Source: Curtobacterium sp. VKM Ac-2922
Lineage (GTDB): Bacteria; Actinomycetota; Actinomycetes; Actinomycetales; Microbacteriaceae
Direction: 5' to 3'
Assembly: GCF_022815645.1 (NCBI RefSeq)
Contig: NZ_JALGRO010000013.1
Span: 1-64,000, forward strand
Length of the DNA stretch: 64,000 bases
Under the pieces are notes generated by a model. That model was not told the origin of the DNA. It saw only the letters and a list, made by a program, of their open reading frames with translations, and did no database searches. The position numbers and the translations under genes are program-made. This document shows positions 27,514 through 36,575 of the stretch, piece by piece; the stretch's first letter is position 1, and each line of letters begins with the position of its first letter.

Positions 27514-28839
27514 TTATTGCACGCTCTGCTTCCGCAGGCGTGCAACGAGTGCAACCCAGAGCGGCGCCACGCGTATTCCGTCCTGCGCGTGCATGAGGGC
27601 ACGGGTGCGCCGGCGCGCGTGCAGCAGCATCGCCACGCCGAAGCCGACGACCACGTACTGCACGGTCAGGGCGATCCGGAAGTTCGCCCAGGCGAAGACG
27701 GTCTGCCCCGTGGCGTGCGACACCGCGTCGAGCAGGGTGCCGATGCAGAACATCATCACGAACGCGGCCAGGAACCCCCCGACGTTGACGACGCCGTTCG
27801 CCGACCCCAGGGAGCCCATCGGGTTGAACGACCGCGCGAAGTCGAAGCCGATCAGCGAACCCGGCCCGCCGATGCCCATCGCGACGACGAGCAACAGCAG
27901 CAGCCAGGTCGGTGGGTGGCCCGGCCAGAGCAACACCGCGGTCCAGACGGCGCCGAGCAACACCACCACGCCGAGCACCAGGTTGGACCGGCGGAGGGGG
28001 AACCGTGCGCACAGGATGCCGAGCAGCGGGCCGGCGATGAACCCGACGACGACGATCACGGTCAGGAACCCGGCGGCCTCGGTCGAGGAGTACCCGAGCC
28101 CGCGCAGCATCGGCACGCCCCAGAGCAGGCTGAAGACCGTGCCCGAGGACTGCGTGACGTAGTGCGACCAGAAGCCGAGCTGGGTCCCCGGGCGACGGAG
28201 CGCGTGCCCGAACGTGTGGAACGCCCCGGACCAGGTGTGCGGGAGCGGCAGCGGGATCGTGTCGGTGCGGACGGGCACCGGGCCGTTCCGGACGAACACG
28301 AACGCCAGCACGAGACCGACCGCACTGGCCGCGGCCGCGACGCCGAACGCCGCGGTCCAGCCCGCGGTGTGCAGCAGCACCGCGAACGGGAACGCCGATG
28401 CCACCTGTCCGAGCTGGCCGAGGTTGCCCGTCCACTGCGAGATCTGCGGCAGGATCCGCCCGCTGAACCACATCGGCAGCAGGCGGATCACCGAGATGAA
28501 GGTCATCGCGTCGCCGGCGCCGACCAGGACCCGCCCGGCGATGGCCGGTCCGATCGTCGGCGACACCGCCACCACGACCTGCCCGACCGTCAGCAGCAGG
28601 GCACCCAACAGCACCAGCCGCCGTGGACCGATGCGGTCGAGTGCGATGCCGACCGGGATCTGCAGACCCGCGTAGACGGCGATCTGCACGACCGCCAACG
28701 TGGACAGCACGGCCGCCGACACCGCGAAGCGGTCCTGCGCGTCGACGCCGGACACACCGAGCGACGAGCGCTGCACGACCGCCAGCACGTAGGCCAGCAC
28801 CGCGACGCCCCAGACCAGGAAGGCACGGCGGGAGTTCAC
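27514..28839 (-). CDS. MFS transporter
   Basis: 441 residues with about 12 transmembrane segments. The loop 2-3 motif reads GIALDRIGPRRLVLLGA, the classical MFS signature. The substrate is not evident; there is no adjacent regulator or catabolic gene to suggest one. GTG start with TAGCCT 6 nt upstream, so probably leaderless. The C-terminus is basic (HARRRTRAL...RLRKQ), cytosolic. Confidence 0.85.
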   Translation of the reverse strand: MNSRRAFLVWGVAVLAYVLAVVQRSSLGVSGVDAQDRFAVSAAVLSTLAVVQIAVYAGLQIPVGIALDRIGPRRLVLLGALLLTVGQVVVAVSPTIGPAIAGRVLVGAGDAMTFISVIRLLPMWFSGRILPQISQWTGNLGQLGQVASAFPFAVLLHTAGWTAAFGVAAAASAVGLVLAFVFVRNGPVPVRTDTIPLPLPHTWSGAFHTFGHALRRPGTQLGFWSHYVTQSSGTVFSLLWGVPMLRGLGYSSTEAAGFLTVIVVVGFIAGPLLGILCARFPLRRSNLVLGVVVLLGAVWTAVLLWPGHPPTWLLLLLVVAMGIGGPGSLIGFDFARSFNPMGSLGSANGVVNVGGFLAAFVMMFCIGTLLDAVSHATGQTVFAWANFRIALTVQYVVVGFGVAMLLHARRRTRALMHAQDGIRVAPLWVALVARLRKQSVQ

Positions 28840-28845
28840 CCGACA

Positions 28846-28851
28846 AGGCTA
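28846..28851 (-). promoter_or_regulatory. -10 box of the MFS gene, leaderless
   Basis: TAGCCT on the minus strand, 6 nt before GTG 28839. Confidence 0.6.
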
Positions 28852-28984
28852 GCGGCGCGGCACCGCCGCCCCGGCGGCCTGTGGAGGACGTGCGGCGTGC
28901 GCCGGACCTGTGGAGGGCCTCCAGTCCGTCACGGGAGGCACGGTGCGCGTCCGCGACACCGGTCGCGTCCGGCGGCGGCCGGTC

Positions 28985-29908
28985 TCAGTCGTCGGTGGCG
29001 TCACCGTCGACGCGGCGGTCCGCCAGGAAGCGCTCGAGCTCCGCGGCGATCGCGTCGGCGGTGGGCACCTCGCCGTCGACGTTCGTGAGCGGCGACGCGA
29101 CCGCGTTGCCCTCCATGTAGGTGTCGTGCCGTTCCTCGAGCGCGGCGACCAGCCGCTGCAACTCGCCGTTGCCCGCCACCTGCTCGTCCACCCGCGCCAG
29201 GAAGTCACGGCCCTCTTCGCGCAGGGCGTCGGTCGGGAAGATCAGCCCCGTCGAGGCGGAGATGCCGGACAGCGCGGCGACCGCGGCGTCCGGGTACTCG
29301 GTGTCGGACAGGTAGTGCGGCACGAGCAGCACGAGCCCCGTGACCTGCTGGTCGAGTTCGGAGAGCCGGTGCTCGACCAGGTGCAGGACGTTCGCCGGCG
29401 CCTGGGTCTGCGGCTTCCAGACGCTCATCGACTCGATCAGGTCGGCCCGGGTGCCCGAGACGGTCATGTTGATCGCACGGGTGTGCGGCACGGGCATCGG
29501 GATGGACTGCACCCACGTCGTGTCGACGACCTGCAGCTGGGCGGCCAGGTCGGTCACCGCGCGGACGAAGCGGTTCCACTGGAAGTCCGGCTCGTAGCCG
29601 GACAGGAACAGGAACGGCTGCCCGAGTTCGTCGCGCACCAGGTGCAGGGCGAGTCGGGGCGGCTCCACCGCGCTGATGTGGTCGTGGTCGAACGTGATCA
29701 CCGGACGACGGGCCCGCCAGTCGAGCAGCACGTCGGGGTCGAACTCGGCGACCAGACGGGTCTCGAGGCGCTCGGTGATGGCGGTGGTCACCTGGGCCAC
29801 GGCAGATCCGGCGTCCGCGAACCCGGTCAGCCCGGCGACCAGGTGGAGGCCGGCCGGCACCGTCGGGGCGGATGCGTCGAAGGTGTAGAGGTCCTCGGGG
29901 TGGTTCAC
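28985..29908 (-). CDS. PAC2 family protein
   Basis: 307 residues of the PAC2 (proteasome-assembly-chaperone-like) family, with the hydrophobic core LVAGLTGFADAGSAVAQ and the region QPFLFLSGYEPDFQW. Actinobacterial members are common and functionally vague. The start is set at GTG 29908 because TAGCAT lies 7 nt upstream; the in-frame ATG at 29917 would overlap that box. It diverges from pepA, also predicted leaderless. No signal peptide or membrane segment. Confidence 0.85.
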   Translation of the reverse strand: MNHPEDLYTFDASAPTVPAGLHLVAGLTGFADAGSAVAQVTTAITERLETRLVAEFDPDVLLDWRARRPVITFDHDHISAVEPPRLALHLVRDELGQPFLFLSGYEPDFQWNRFVRAVTDLAAQLQVVDTTWVQSIPMPVPHTRAINMTVSGTRADLIESMSVWKPQTQAPANVLHLVEHRLSELDQQVTGLVLLVPHYLSDTEYPDAAVAALSGISASTGLIFPTDALREEGRDFLARVDEQVAGNGELQRLVAALEERHDTYMEGNAVASPLTNVDGEVPTADAIAAELERFLADRRVDGDATDD

Positions 29909-29915
29909 CGTTCCC

Positions 29916-29921
29916 ATGCTA
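29916..29921 (-). promoter_or_regulatory. -10 box of the PAC2 gene, leaderless
   Basis: TAGCAT on the minus strand, 7 nt before GTG 29908. Confidence 0.55.
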
Positions 29922-29980
29922 GGCGGGGCGTTCGTCCACACCTGCTGCGCAACCCACGCCGACAGCGAACATGACGTGGG

Positions 29981-29986
29981 TAGGGT
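29981..29986 (+). promoter_or_regulatory. -10 box of pepA, leaderless
   Basis: TAGGGT followed by 7 nt and ATG 29994. Confidence 0.65.
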
Positions 29987-29993
29987 CGGGGAC

Positions 29994-31475
29994 ATGGTCC
30001 GACCAACGCTCTCCACCGACAGTTCCTCCCCCTCCGCGATCTCGGCCGACGTGCTCGTCGTCGGCGTCCGCCCCGGTGCCGACGGGGCTCCGGCGACCCT
30101 CGCCACGCCCGCCACCGGTGACCTCGGCGCACTCGACGGGCTGGATCTGGCCGCGATCGGTGCGACCGGCGCCAAGGACCAGCTCGTCCGGATCCCGGCG
30201 ACCGACCTCGCCGCGGGCAGCATCGCCCTGATCGGGCTGGGGTCGGGTACCGACGCCGCGGCCGTGCGCTCCGCCGCCGGCAGCGCCGTCCGGCAGCTCC
30301 CCCAGGTCGCGTCGATCGCGCTCGCCCTGCCGACCGACTCCGCCGAGCTCGTCGACGCCGCACTCGAGGGCGCAGCACTCGGTGCCTACGCCTTCACGCG
30401 CCACAAGGGCACTGGTACGACCACGCCCGCACGCGGCTCGCAGGCCGTCACGGTGCTCGCACCGTCCTCGGTCGCCGCCGACGCGACCGTGCGTCCGGCC
30501 GTCGTCGCGGACGCCGCCGCATTGGTCCGCGACCTGGTCAACACCGCCGCCGGCGACCTCGGCCCGGCCGACGTCGCGTCCGTCGCGACGGACCTGGCCG
30601 CCGATCTGCCGCTCACCGTCGAGGTGCTCGACGAGACCGCGCTGGCCGAGCAGGGCTTCGGCGGCATCCTCGGGGTGGGCGTCGGATCCGTCCGTCCCCC
30701 GCGGCTGGTCGTCGTCCGCTACGCGCCGGAGTCCGCCACGAAGCACCTGGCCCTGGTCGGCAAGGGCATCACGTTCGACTCCGGCGGGCTCTCGCTGAAG
30801 CCCGCCGCGGGGATGCTCGGCATGAAGACCGACATGACGGGCGCCGCCACGGTGCTCGCCACCACGGTCGCCGCCGCCCGACTGGGCCTCGACGTCAAGG
30901 TCACCGCGTGGCTGTGCCTGGCCGAGAACATGCCCTCCGGCTCGGCGACCCGCCCCGGCGACGTCCTCACGCTCAAGAACGGCAAGACCGTCGAGGTCAC
31001 CAACACCGACGCCGAAGGCCGACTGGTGCTGGGCGACGGCCTGGTCGCGGCCACGCTCGAGCAGCCCGACGCCGTCGTCGACGTCGCGACGCTGACCGGC
31101 GCACAGGTCGTCGCGCTCGGTGACCGCACCACCGGGCTGATGGGCACCGACGACCTCGTTGCGCAGATCCGTGCCGTCGCGTCGGGCGTCGCCGAGCCGA
31201 TCTGGCCGATGCCGCTGCCCGAGGAACTCGATGCACGGCTGGCCAGCGAGGTCGCCGACATGGTGAACGCAACCGTCGGCAACCCGGCCGGCGGGATGCT
31301 GCTGGCGGGCAAGTTCCTCGAGCGCTTCATCGAGGGCGACGTCCCCTGGGCGCACCTGGACATCGCGGGTCCGTCGGAGAACAAGGGCGGTGGCTACGGG
31401 TGGCTCGGCAAGGGCGCGACCGGGGTCATGGTCCGCACACTCATCTCGCTCGCAGAAGAGCTCCAGTCCAAGTAG
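29994..31475 (+). CDS. pepA: Leucyl aminopeptidase (M17)
   Basis: 493-residue cytosolic two-metal aminopeptidase that removes N-terminal residues from peptides. The C-terminal catalytic domain carries GKGITFDSGGLSLKP, KTDMTGAA and the family signature NTDAEGRLVLGD, followed by a hexamer-core segment. The N-terminal regulatory domain is present. ATG 29994 is set by a TAGGGT box 7 nt upstream; translation from 29916 would start inside the divergent promoter. A hairpin at 31484 ends the gene. Confidence 0.95.
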   Translation: MVRPTLSTDSSSPSAISADVLVVGVRPGADGAPATLATPATGDLGALDGLDLAAIGATGAKDQLVRIPATDLAAGSIALIGLGSGTDAAAVRSAAGSAVRQLPQVASIALALPTDSAELVDAALEGAALGAYAFTRHKGTGTTTPARGSQAVTVLAPSSVAADATVRPAVVADAAALVRDLVNTAAGDLGPADVASVATDLAADLPLTVEVLDETALAEQGFGGILGVGVGSVRPPRLVVVRYAPESATKHLALVGKGITFDSGGLSLKPAAGMLGMKTDMTGAATVLATTVAAARLGLDVKVTAWLCLAENMPSGSATRPGDVLTLKNGKTVEVTNTDAEGRLVLGDGLVAATLEQPDAVVDVATLTGAQVVALGDRTTGLMGTDDLVAQIRAVASGVAEPIWPMPLPEELDARLASEVADMVNATVGNPAGGMLLAGKFLERFIEGDVPWAHLDIAGPSENKGGGYGWLGKGATGVMVRTLISLAEELQSK

Positions 31476-31483
31476 TAGGTTGG

Positions 31484-31523
31484 GTTCCGGCGGGGCGGCC
31501 GCTCCAGCGCCACCCGCCGGAAC
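31484..31523 (+). terminator. Hairpin terminator after pepA
   Basis: GTTCCGGCGGG (31484-31494) pairs exactly with 31513-31523 around an 18-nt loop, 8 bases beyond the pepA stop. Confidence 0.65.
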
Positions 31524-31645
31524 GAACGGGACGGGACCGGAACCATGCGGTCCGACCGACGGATGCCGCATCGGTGGTGTCCGAGTGCGGGCCAGTGTCC
31601 ACCACAACGGATCCGGCCCCGACACGCACGAGGGAGTAGCACCAG

Positions 31646-33019
31646 GTGACGGAACAGACTTACGACGTCGTGGTCCTCGGTGGCGGTAGCGGCGGGTACG
31701 CCGCAGCGCTGCGGGCGGCCGAGCTCGGGATGAGCGTTGCGCTCATCGAGGGCGACAAGCTCGGGGGGACGTGCCTGCACCGCGGCTGCATCCCGACCAA
31801 GGCACTGCTGCACTCGGCCGAGGTCGCCGACGCCACGCGCGACGCCGAGAAGTACGGCGTGATCGCGGAGTTCGCCGGCGTCGAGGTCCCGAAGGTCATC
31901 GAGTACCAGCAGGGCGTCATCAACTCCAAGTACAAGGGCCTGCAGGGCCTGATCAAGGCCCGCGGCATCACCGTGGTCGAGGGCTGGGGACGCCTGACCT
32001 CGCAGAGCACCGTGCAGGTCGGCGACCAGACCGTCACCGGCAAGAACGTCGTGCTGGCCACCGGTTCCTACTCGAAGTCCCTGCCGGGCCTCGAGCTCGG
32101 CGGCCGCGTGATCAGCTCCGAGACCGCGCTCAAGATGGACTACGTCCCGAACAAGGTCGTCATCCTGGGCGGCGGCGTGATCGGCGTCGAGTTCGCCAGC
32201 GTCTGGAAGTCGTTCGGCGCCGAGGTCACCATCGTCGAGGCGCTCCCGCACCTGATCCCCGCCGAGGACGAGTCCATGTCCAAGCAGCTCGAGCGCGCGT
32301 TCCGCAAGCGCGGCATCGAGTTCTCGCTCGGCGTGCGGTTCCAGGGCGTCGAACAGCACGAGAACGGCGTCGTCGTGACGCTCGAGGACGGCAAGACCTT
32401 CGACGGTGACGTCCTGCTCGTGGCCGTCGGTCGTGGCCCGGTCACGCAGAACGTCGGCTACGACGAGGTCGGAGTGGCGATGGACCGCGGCTACGTCACC
32501 ACGAACGAGCGCCTGGCCACGAACGTGCCGAACGTCTACGCCGTCGGCGACATCGTCCCCGGCCTGCAGCTCGCACACCGCGGCTTCCAGCAGGGCATCT
32601 TCGTCGCCGAGGAGATCGCCGGGCTCAACCCGGTCATCATCGAGGACAAGAACATCCCCAAGGTCACCTACTCCGACCCCGAGGTCGCTTCGGTCGGGCT
32701 CTCGCAGGCCAAGGCCGAAGAGCAGTACGGTGCCGACAAGATCGACATGTACGAGTACAACCTGGCCGGCAACGGCAAGAGCCACATCATCGGCACGTCC
32801 GGCGCGGTGAAGGTCGTGCGGGTCATCGACGGCCCCGTCGTCGGCGTCAGCATGATCGGCGCCCGCGTCGGCGAGCTCATCGGTGAAGCCCAGCTCGCCG
32901 TGAACTGGGAAGCCCACCCCGAGGACGTCGCCCCCCTCGTGCACGCGCACCCCACGCAGAGCGAGGCCCTCGGCGAGGCGTTCCTGCACCTGGCGGGCAA
33001 GCCGCTGCATGCACTGTGA
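31646..33019 (+). CDS. lpdA: Dihydrolipoyl dehydrogenase (E3)
   Basis: 457-residue FAD flavoprotein that reoxidises dihydrolipoamide of 2-oxoacid dehydrogenase complexes. FAD motif GGGSGGYAAALRAAELG, redox disulfide GGTCLHRGCIPTK, NAD motif ILGGGVIGVEFAS and the dimer-interface catalytic His-Glu region HAHPTQSEALGEA. GTG start in a 170-bp gap after the pepA hairpin. It lies 64 bases upstream of the E2 gene on the same strand, so the pair is likely an operon. Confidence 0.96.
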   Translation: MTEQTYDVVVLGGGSGGYAAALRAAELGMSVALIEGDKLGGTCLHRGCIPTKALLHSAEVADATRDAEKYGVIAEFAGVEVPKVIEYQQGVINSKYKGLQGLIKARGITVVEGWGRLTSQSTVQVGDQTVTGKNVVLATGSYSKSLPGLELGGRVISSETALKMDYVPNKVVILGGGVIGVEFASVWKSFGAEVTIVEALPHLIPAEDESMSKQLERAFRKRGIEFSLGVRFQGVEQHENGVVVTLEDGKTFDGDVLLVAVGRGPVTQNVGYDEVGVAMDRGYVTTNERLATNVPNVYAVGDIVPGLQLAHRGFQQGIFVAEEIAGLNPVIIEDKNIPKVTYSDPEVASVGLSQAKAEEQYGADKIDMYEYNLAGNGKSHIIGTSGAVKVVRVIDGPVVGVSMIGARVGELIGEAQLAVNWEAHPEDVAPLVHAHPTQSEALGEAFLHLAGKPLHAL

Positions 33020-33083
33020 GCACGGCAGCGCGCACCATGACATCCACCACCACGAACCACCCCTGCGACAAGGAGTCCACCCG

Positions 33084-34595
33084 ATGAGCGAATCCGTCAA
33101 CCTCCCGGCGCTCGGCGAGAGCGTCACCGAGGGCACGGTGACCCGATGGCTGAAGAACGTCGGTGACCGGGTCGAGGTCGACGAGCCGCTGCTCGAGGTC
33201 TCGACCGACAAGGTCGACACCGAGATCCCGTCGCCGATCGCCGGCGTCGTCGAAGAGATCCTGGTGGGCGAGGACGAGACCGTCGAGGTCGGGACGCCCC
33301 TGGTGAAGATCGGCGACGGCAGCGGGTCGTCCGACTCCGGTTCCGACGCGGGATCCGACGCCGCGCAGGACGACTCGTCGAACGAGGCCGCTGCCGACGC
33401 CGAGCCCGAAGCAGCTCCGAGCACCGAGCAGGACACCGAGACCCCGGCTCCGCAGCCCGCCCAGCCCGAGCCCACCCCGGCGGGCCAGACCCAGCCCGCG
33501 GCTCCGGCCGCCCCGTCGGCGCCGCCCGCGGCGTCGCCGGTCCCCCAGGCCGCTCCGGTGCCGCCGCCCGCGGCAGCTCCGGCGCCCCCGGCAGCGGTTC
33601 CGGCTCCGGCCGCCGCGGCGTCGAGTGCTCCGGCAGCTTCGGCCGCCGTGCCGAACCCGGCGCAGACCGGTGCCGCATCGGGCTACGTCACCCCGCTGGT
33701 GCGCAAGCTCGCCAACGAGCAGGGCGTGGACCTGTCCACCGTGACCGGCACCGGTGTCGGTGGCCGCATCCGGAAGGAGGACGTGCTCGCCGCCGTCCCC
33801 GCCGCTCCGGCAGCAGGCGCCTCGGCCCAGGGCGGCTCGGCTCCGGCCGCGTCCGGCCCGTTCGTCGCCGAGGTCTCGCCGCTCCGTGGCACCCGCGAGA
33901 AGATGACGCGTCTGCGCAAGGTCGTCGCCGAGCGTGCCGTGCAGTCGATGACGTCGACCGCGCAGCTCACCAGCGTGGTCGAGGTCGACGTGACGAAGGT
34001 CGCGCAGTTCCGCGACGCGCACAAGGCCGAGTTCCTCGAGAAGACCGGTTCGAAGCTGTCCTTCATGCCGTTCTTCGCCCTGGCGGCGTCCGAGGCGCTC
34101 AAGGCGCACCCGAAGATCAACTCGACCGTCGAGGGCGAGGAGATCGTGTACCCGGAGACCGAGAACGTCTCGATCGCCGTCGACACCGAGCGCGGTCTGC
34201 TCACCCCGGTGATCAAGGACGCCGCGTCGCTCGACCTGGCGCAGTTCTCGAAGTCGATCGCCGACCTGGCCGAGCGCACGCGCAACAACCAGCTCAAGCC
34301 CGACGAGCTCGCCGGCGGCACGTTCACCCTGACCAACACCGGTTCGCGTGGCGCGCTGTTCGACACCCCCGTCGTGTTCCTGCCGCAGTCGGCGATCCTG
34401 GGCACCGGCATCGTCACGAAGCGCCCCGCGGTCGTGAAGGTCGACGGCCAAGAGGCCATCGCGATCCGTTCGTTCGTGTACCTGGCGCTGTCGTACGACC
34501 ACCGGATCATCGACGGTGCGGACGCCTCGCGGTACCTGGTCGCGGTGAAGAACCGCCTCGAAGAAGGCAACTTCGCCCCGAACCTGGGGTACTGA
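33084..34595 (+). CDS. sucB: Dihydrolipoamide acyltransferase (E2), 2-oxoglutarate-dehydrogenase type
   Basis: 503 residues. One lipoyl domain (STDKVDTEIPSP, lipoyl Lys about residue 43), a long Ala/Pro linker at about residues 80-195, a peripheral-subunit-binding domain (YVTPLVRKLANEQG) and the catalytic domain ending with YDHRIIDGADASR. The single lipoyl domain and the succinyltransferase-like start (SVNLPALGESVTEGT) favour the 2-oxoglutarate complex. ATG with AAGGAG 8 nt upstream. It is followed by a strong hairpin. E1 is not in the window. Confidence 0.9.
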   Translation: MSESVNLPALGESVTEGTVTRWLKNVGDRVEVDEPLLEVSTDKVDTEIPSPIAGVVEEILVGEDETVEVGTPLVKIGDGSGSSDSGSDAGSDAAQDDSSNEAAADAEPEAAPSTEQDTETPAPQPAQPEPTPAGQTQPAAPAAPSAPPAASPVPQAAPVPPPAAAPAPPAAVPAPAAAASSAPAASAAVPNPAQTGAASGYVTPLVRKLANEQGVDLSTVTGTGVGGRIRKEDVLAAVPAAPAAGASAQGGSAPAASGPFVAEVSPLRGTREKMTRLRKVVAERAVQSMTSTAQLTSVVEVDVTKVAQFRDAHKAEFLEKTGSKLSFMPFFALAASEALKAHPKINSTVEGEEIVYPETENVSIAVDTERGLLTPVIKDAASLDLAQFSKSIADLAERTRNNQLKPDELAGGTFTLTNTGSRGALFDTPVVFLPQSAILGTGIVTKRPAVVKVDGQEAIAIRSFVYLALSYDHRIIDGADASRYLVAVKNRLEEGNFAPNLGY

Positions 34596-34621
34596 CCCCA
34601 GGTCCGACCAGCACGGCCCGT

Positions 34622-34663
34622 CCGACGGCCCCGGTTCTCCCTGGTGGGAGCCGGGGCCGTCGG
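34622..34663 (+). terminator. Hairpin terminator after sucB
   Basis: CCGACGGCCCCGG pairs exactly with CCGGGGCCGTCGG, extended inwards by TCTCCC/GGGAG. Confidence 0.75.
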
Positions 34664-34678
34664 CGTCCGAGCGCCGCG

Positions 34679-35500
34679 TCACGGTGTCCCGAGGGCGAAC
34701 ACACCGGCTGCAGCGACCCCGACCACGACGACACCACCGACCAGCAGCCGTCGAGCGGAGACGCGCAGTCCGCCGGGGACCGGGACACCCTGTTCGACGA
34801 GCCGACGCACGATGCCGGTCAGGTCACCCTCCGCCGGCTCGGCAGGACCAGCGAAGACGAAGTCGTCCCGCGGCGGCTCCCATCGCACCGGCCGCGGAGG
34901 ACCACCGCCGCGAACCACCTCGAGCAACCGCAGCACGTCCGGCACGCCGCCGTCGAGTGCGTCGGCCACGGCCTGGTCCACCGTCCGTCGGCAGGGCTCG
35001 CGCGGGTCGACACGTTCCCACACCGACCGGACGGCGAACAGCAGCGCGGTCGCACCGGGCACCTGGGTCGACCGGCTGACCGAGGAGACGTGGCGCCGGT
35101 CCGGCACGTCGGTCTCGGCGTCCGTCCCGGCGTCGACATCGGCGTCCGGCGGGTGGTCGACCAGCACCGTCACCCCGGCGTCGTCGACCAGGACGTCGTC
35201 CGGACGGGCGTGGCCGAGCAGCATCGAACCGGCCCGCGCCTGCGCCGCCAGTTCGATCAGCGGCACGGTCAACGTGACGGCCACCCCCACAGTCGGGGTC
35301 CCGATGCGGTCGAGTGCATCGGGCAGTCGGGTCCCCCGCAGCGACTCCGCCCGGACCACGAGCCGTCCCGCCGGGTCACGCCCGACGGCGGCGACACGCA
35401 CGCAGTGCGTCGGCTCGGCCGCCGCGCGGTCCGCGACCCAGGCTGCGAACGGACCGGTGTCCGCGCCGGTCCACCAGTGTTCCACCGTGATCGTCTCCAT
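34679..35500 (-). CDS. Hypothetical single-pass membrane protein with a degenerate kinase-like domain
   Basis: 273 residues, no family recognised. A segment at about residues 90-125 (LLGHARPDDVLVDDAGVTVLVD) resembles the HGDVRPANVLLD catalytic loop plus metal-binding strand of protein kinases, but the catalytic Asp and DFG are not in place, so any kinase activity is doubtful. A single hydrophobic helix (about 250-268) closes the protein, putting the bulk in the cytosol. A CAGGCT sequence 7 nt before the ATG would be a weak leaderless -10. It converges on sucB. Confidence 0.65.
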   Translation of the reverse strand: METITVEHWWTGADTGPFAAWVADRAAAEPTHCVRVAAVGRDPAGRLVVRAESLRGTRLPDALDRIGTPTVGVAVTLTVPLIELAAQARAGSMLLGHARPDDVLVDDAGVTVLVDHPPDADVDAGTDAETDVPDRRHVSSVSRSTQVPGATALLFAVRSVWERVDPREPCRRTVDQAVADALDGGVPDVLRLLEVVRGGGPPRPVRWEPPRDDFVFAGPAEPAEGDLTGIVRRLVEQGVPVPGGLRVSARRLLVGGVVVVGVAAAGVFALGTP

Positions 35501-35614
35501 GCGGACCAGCCTGTCGGGGGCGAGCGGGGCCTCCTGGCCGTGCCGGCGACCTGTGGAGAACCCCGTCCGCCCACAGCCTGTTCACCTGCGGTCCACGATC
35601 GGTCGACCAGGCCG

Positions 35615-35620
35615 TATCCT
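35615..35620 (+). promoter_or_regulatory. -10 box of the DUF4191 gene, leaderless
   Basis: TATCCT followed by 7 nt and ATG 35628. Confidence 0.6.
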
Positions 35621-35627
35621 TGACGGC

Positions 35628-36341
35628 ATGGCACGCAAGAGCACAACCGACACGAAGGCGAAGGAGCCGGGGCGTCTCAAGCAGATGTTCCAGGTCTTCC
35701 AGATGACCCGTCGGGCCGACCCGACGTCGATCTGGTGGTTCGCCGCCGCGTTCCTCGTCCCGGTCGTCCTCGGGGTGGTGCTCGCGCTCGTGCTGCCCGG
35801 GCAGAACTGGCTGGCTGTCGTCCTGTGGATCGTCGCCGGTGTGCTGCTCGGTGTGCTGCTGTTCCTGATCGTGCTCGGTCGCCTGGCCGAGCGGGCCGCG
35901 TACTCGCAGATCGAAGGACAACCCGGTGCCGTGGGTGCCGTGCTGACGAACTCGCTCCGTCGCCAGTGGCGCTCGAGCGAGATGCCCGTCGCCGTCCACG
36001 GGCGTTCGCAGGCAGCTGTGTACCGTGCCGTCGGCACCCCGGGCGTCGTGCTCATCACCGAGGGCTCGCTCGGCAACCTCTCGCGTCAGGTCGACGAAGA
36101 GCGCCGCAAGGTCCAGCGGATCGTGCCGAACGTCCCCGTGCACGTGGTGCACGTGGGTGACGGCGACGACGCGGTGACCCTGCACAAGCTGCCCCGTGCG
36201 ATGAACAAGTACAAGAAGTCGCTCAACCGCAACGAGGTCCTGGCGGTCGCGAACCGCCTCGACTCGCTCACCCAGAGCCCGGCGTCCGCCATCCCGAAGG
36301 GCATCGACCCGACGCGCGTGCGTGCTGGTCGTCCGCGCTGA
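35628..36341 (+). CDS. DUF4191 family membrane protein
   Basis: 237 residues of the actinobacterial DUF4191 family. Two adjacent transmembrane helices at about residues 38-85 sit between a basic N-terminal segment (KQMFQVFQMTRRADP) and a cytosolic domain with RKVQRIVPNVPVHVVHVG. Family members commonly lie near lipoate-biosynthesis and E2 genes and glnA, as here, but the function is not known. ATG 35628 has TATCCT 7 nt upstream, predicting a leaderless message. The DnaA-independent spacing to sucB rules out a shared operon. Confidence 0.85.
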   Translation: MARKSTTDTKAKEPGRLKQMFQVFQMTRRADPTSIWWFAAAFLVPVVLGVVLALVLPGQNWLAVVLWIVAGVLLGVLLFLIVLGRLAERAAYSQIEGQPGAVGAVLTNSLRRQWRSSEMPVAVHGRSQAAVYRAVGTPGVVLITEGSLGNLSRQVDEERRKVQRIVPNVPVHVVHVGDGDDAVTLHKLPRAMNKYKKSLNRNEVLAVANRLDSLTQSPASAIPKGIDPTRVRAGRPR

Positions 36342-36356
36342 TCACCCGCTGACCTG

Positions 36357-36392
36357 ACGAACGCCCTCGGCCGCCCGGTCGGGGGCGTTCGT
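36357..36392 (+). terminator. Hairpin after DUF4191
   Basis: ACGAACGCCC (36357-36366) pairs with GGGCGTTCGT (36383-36392), followed by a short GTGT run. Confidence 0.6.
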
Positions 36393-36423
36393 GTGTCTGG
36401 CGCAGGGCTGCGTCTGCCGGGTC

Positions 36424-36575
36424 AGCACCGCGCGCCGCGCCGCACCGCGCCGCGTGCTGCACCGGTGCGAGGTTGGTCGGCCGGTGCCAGGAAACGACCT
36501 CGCGCCGAACGACCAACCGGGCACGGCGCGCCCCGCGGCCGGTCAACCTCGCACGGCGCGCCCCGTGCACCCGGT
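36424..36575. repeat. Complex GC-rich repeats between DUF4191 and the RDD gene
   Basis: This spacer holds two CACGGCGCGCCCCG direct repeats, GTGCGAGGTTG with its inverse CAACCTCGCAC about 75 bases on, and GGTTGGTCG facing CGACCAACC. No open frame of interest. Confidence 0.55.

Noticed and set aside
29908..29917. ATG 29917 as start of the PAC2 gene
   Set aside because: The ATG overlaps the -10 TAGCAT; GTG 29908 gives the spacing seen in the other leaderless genes.
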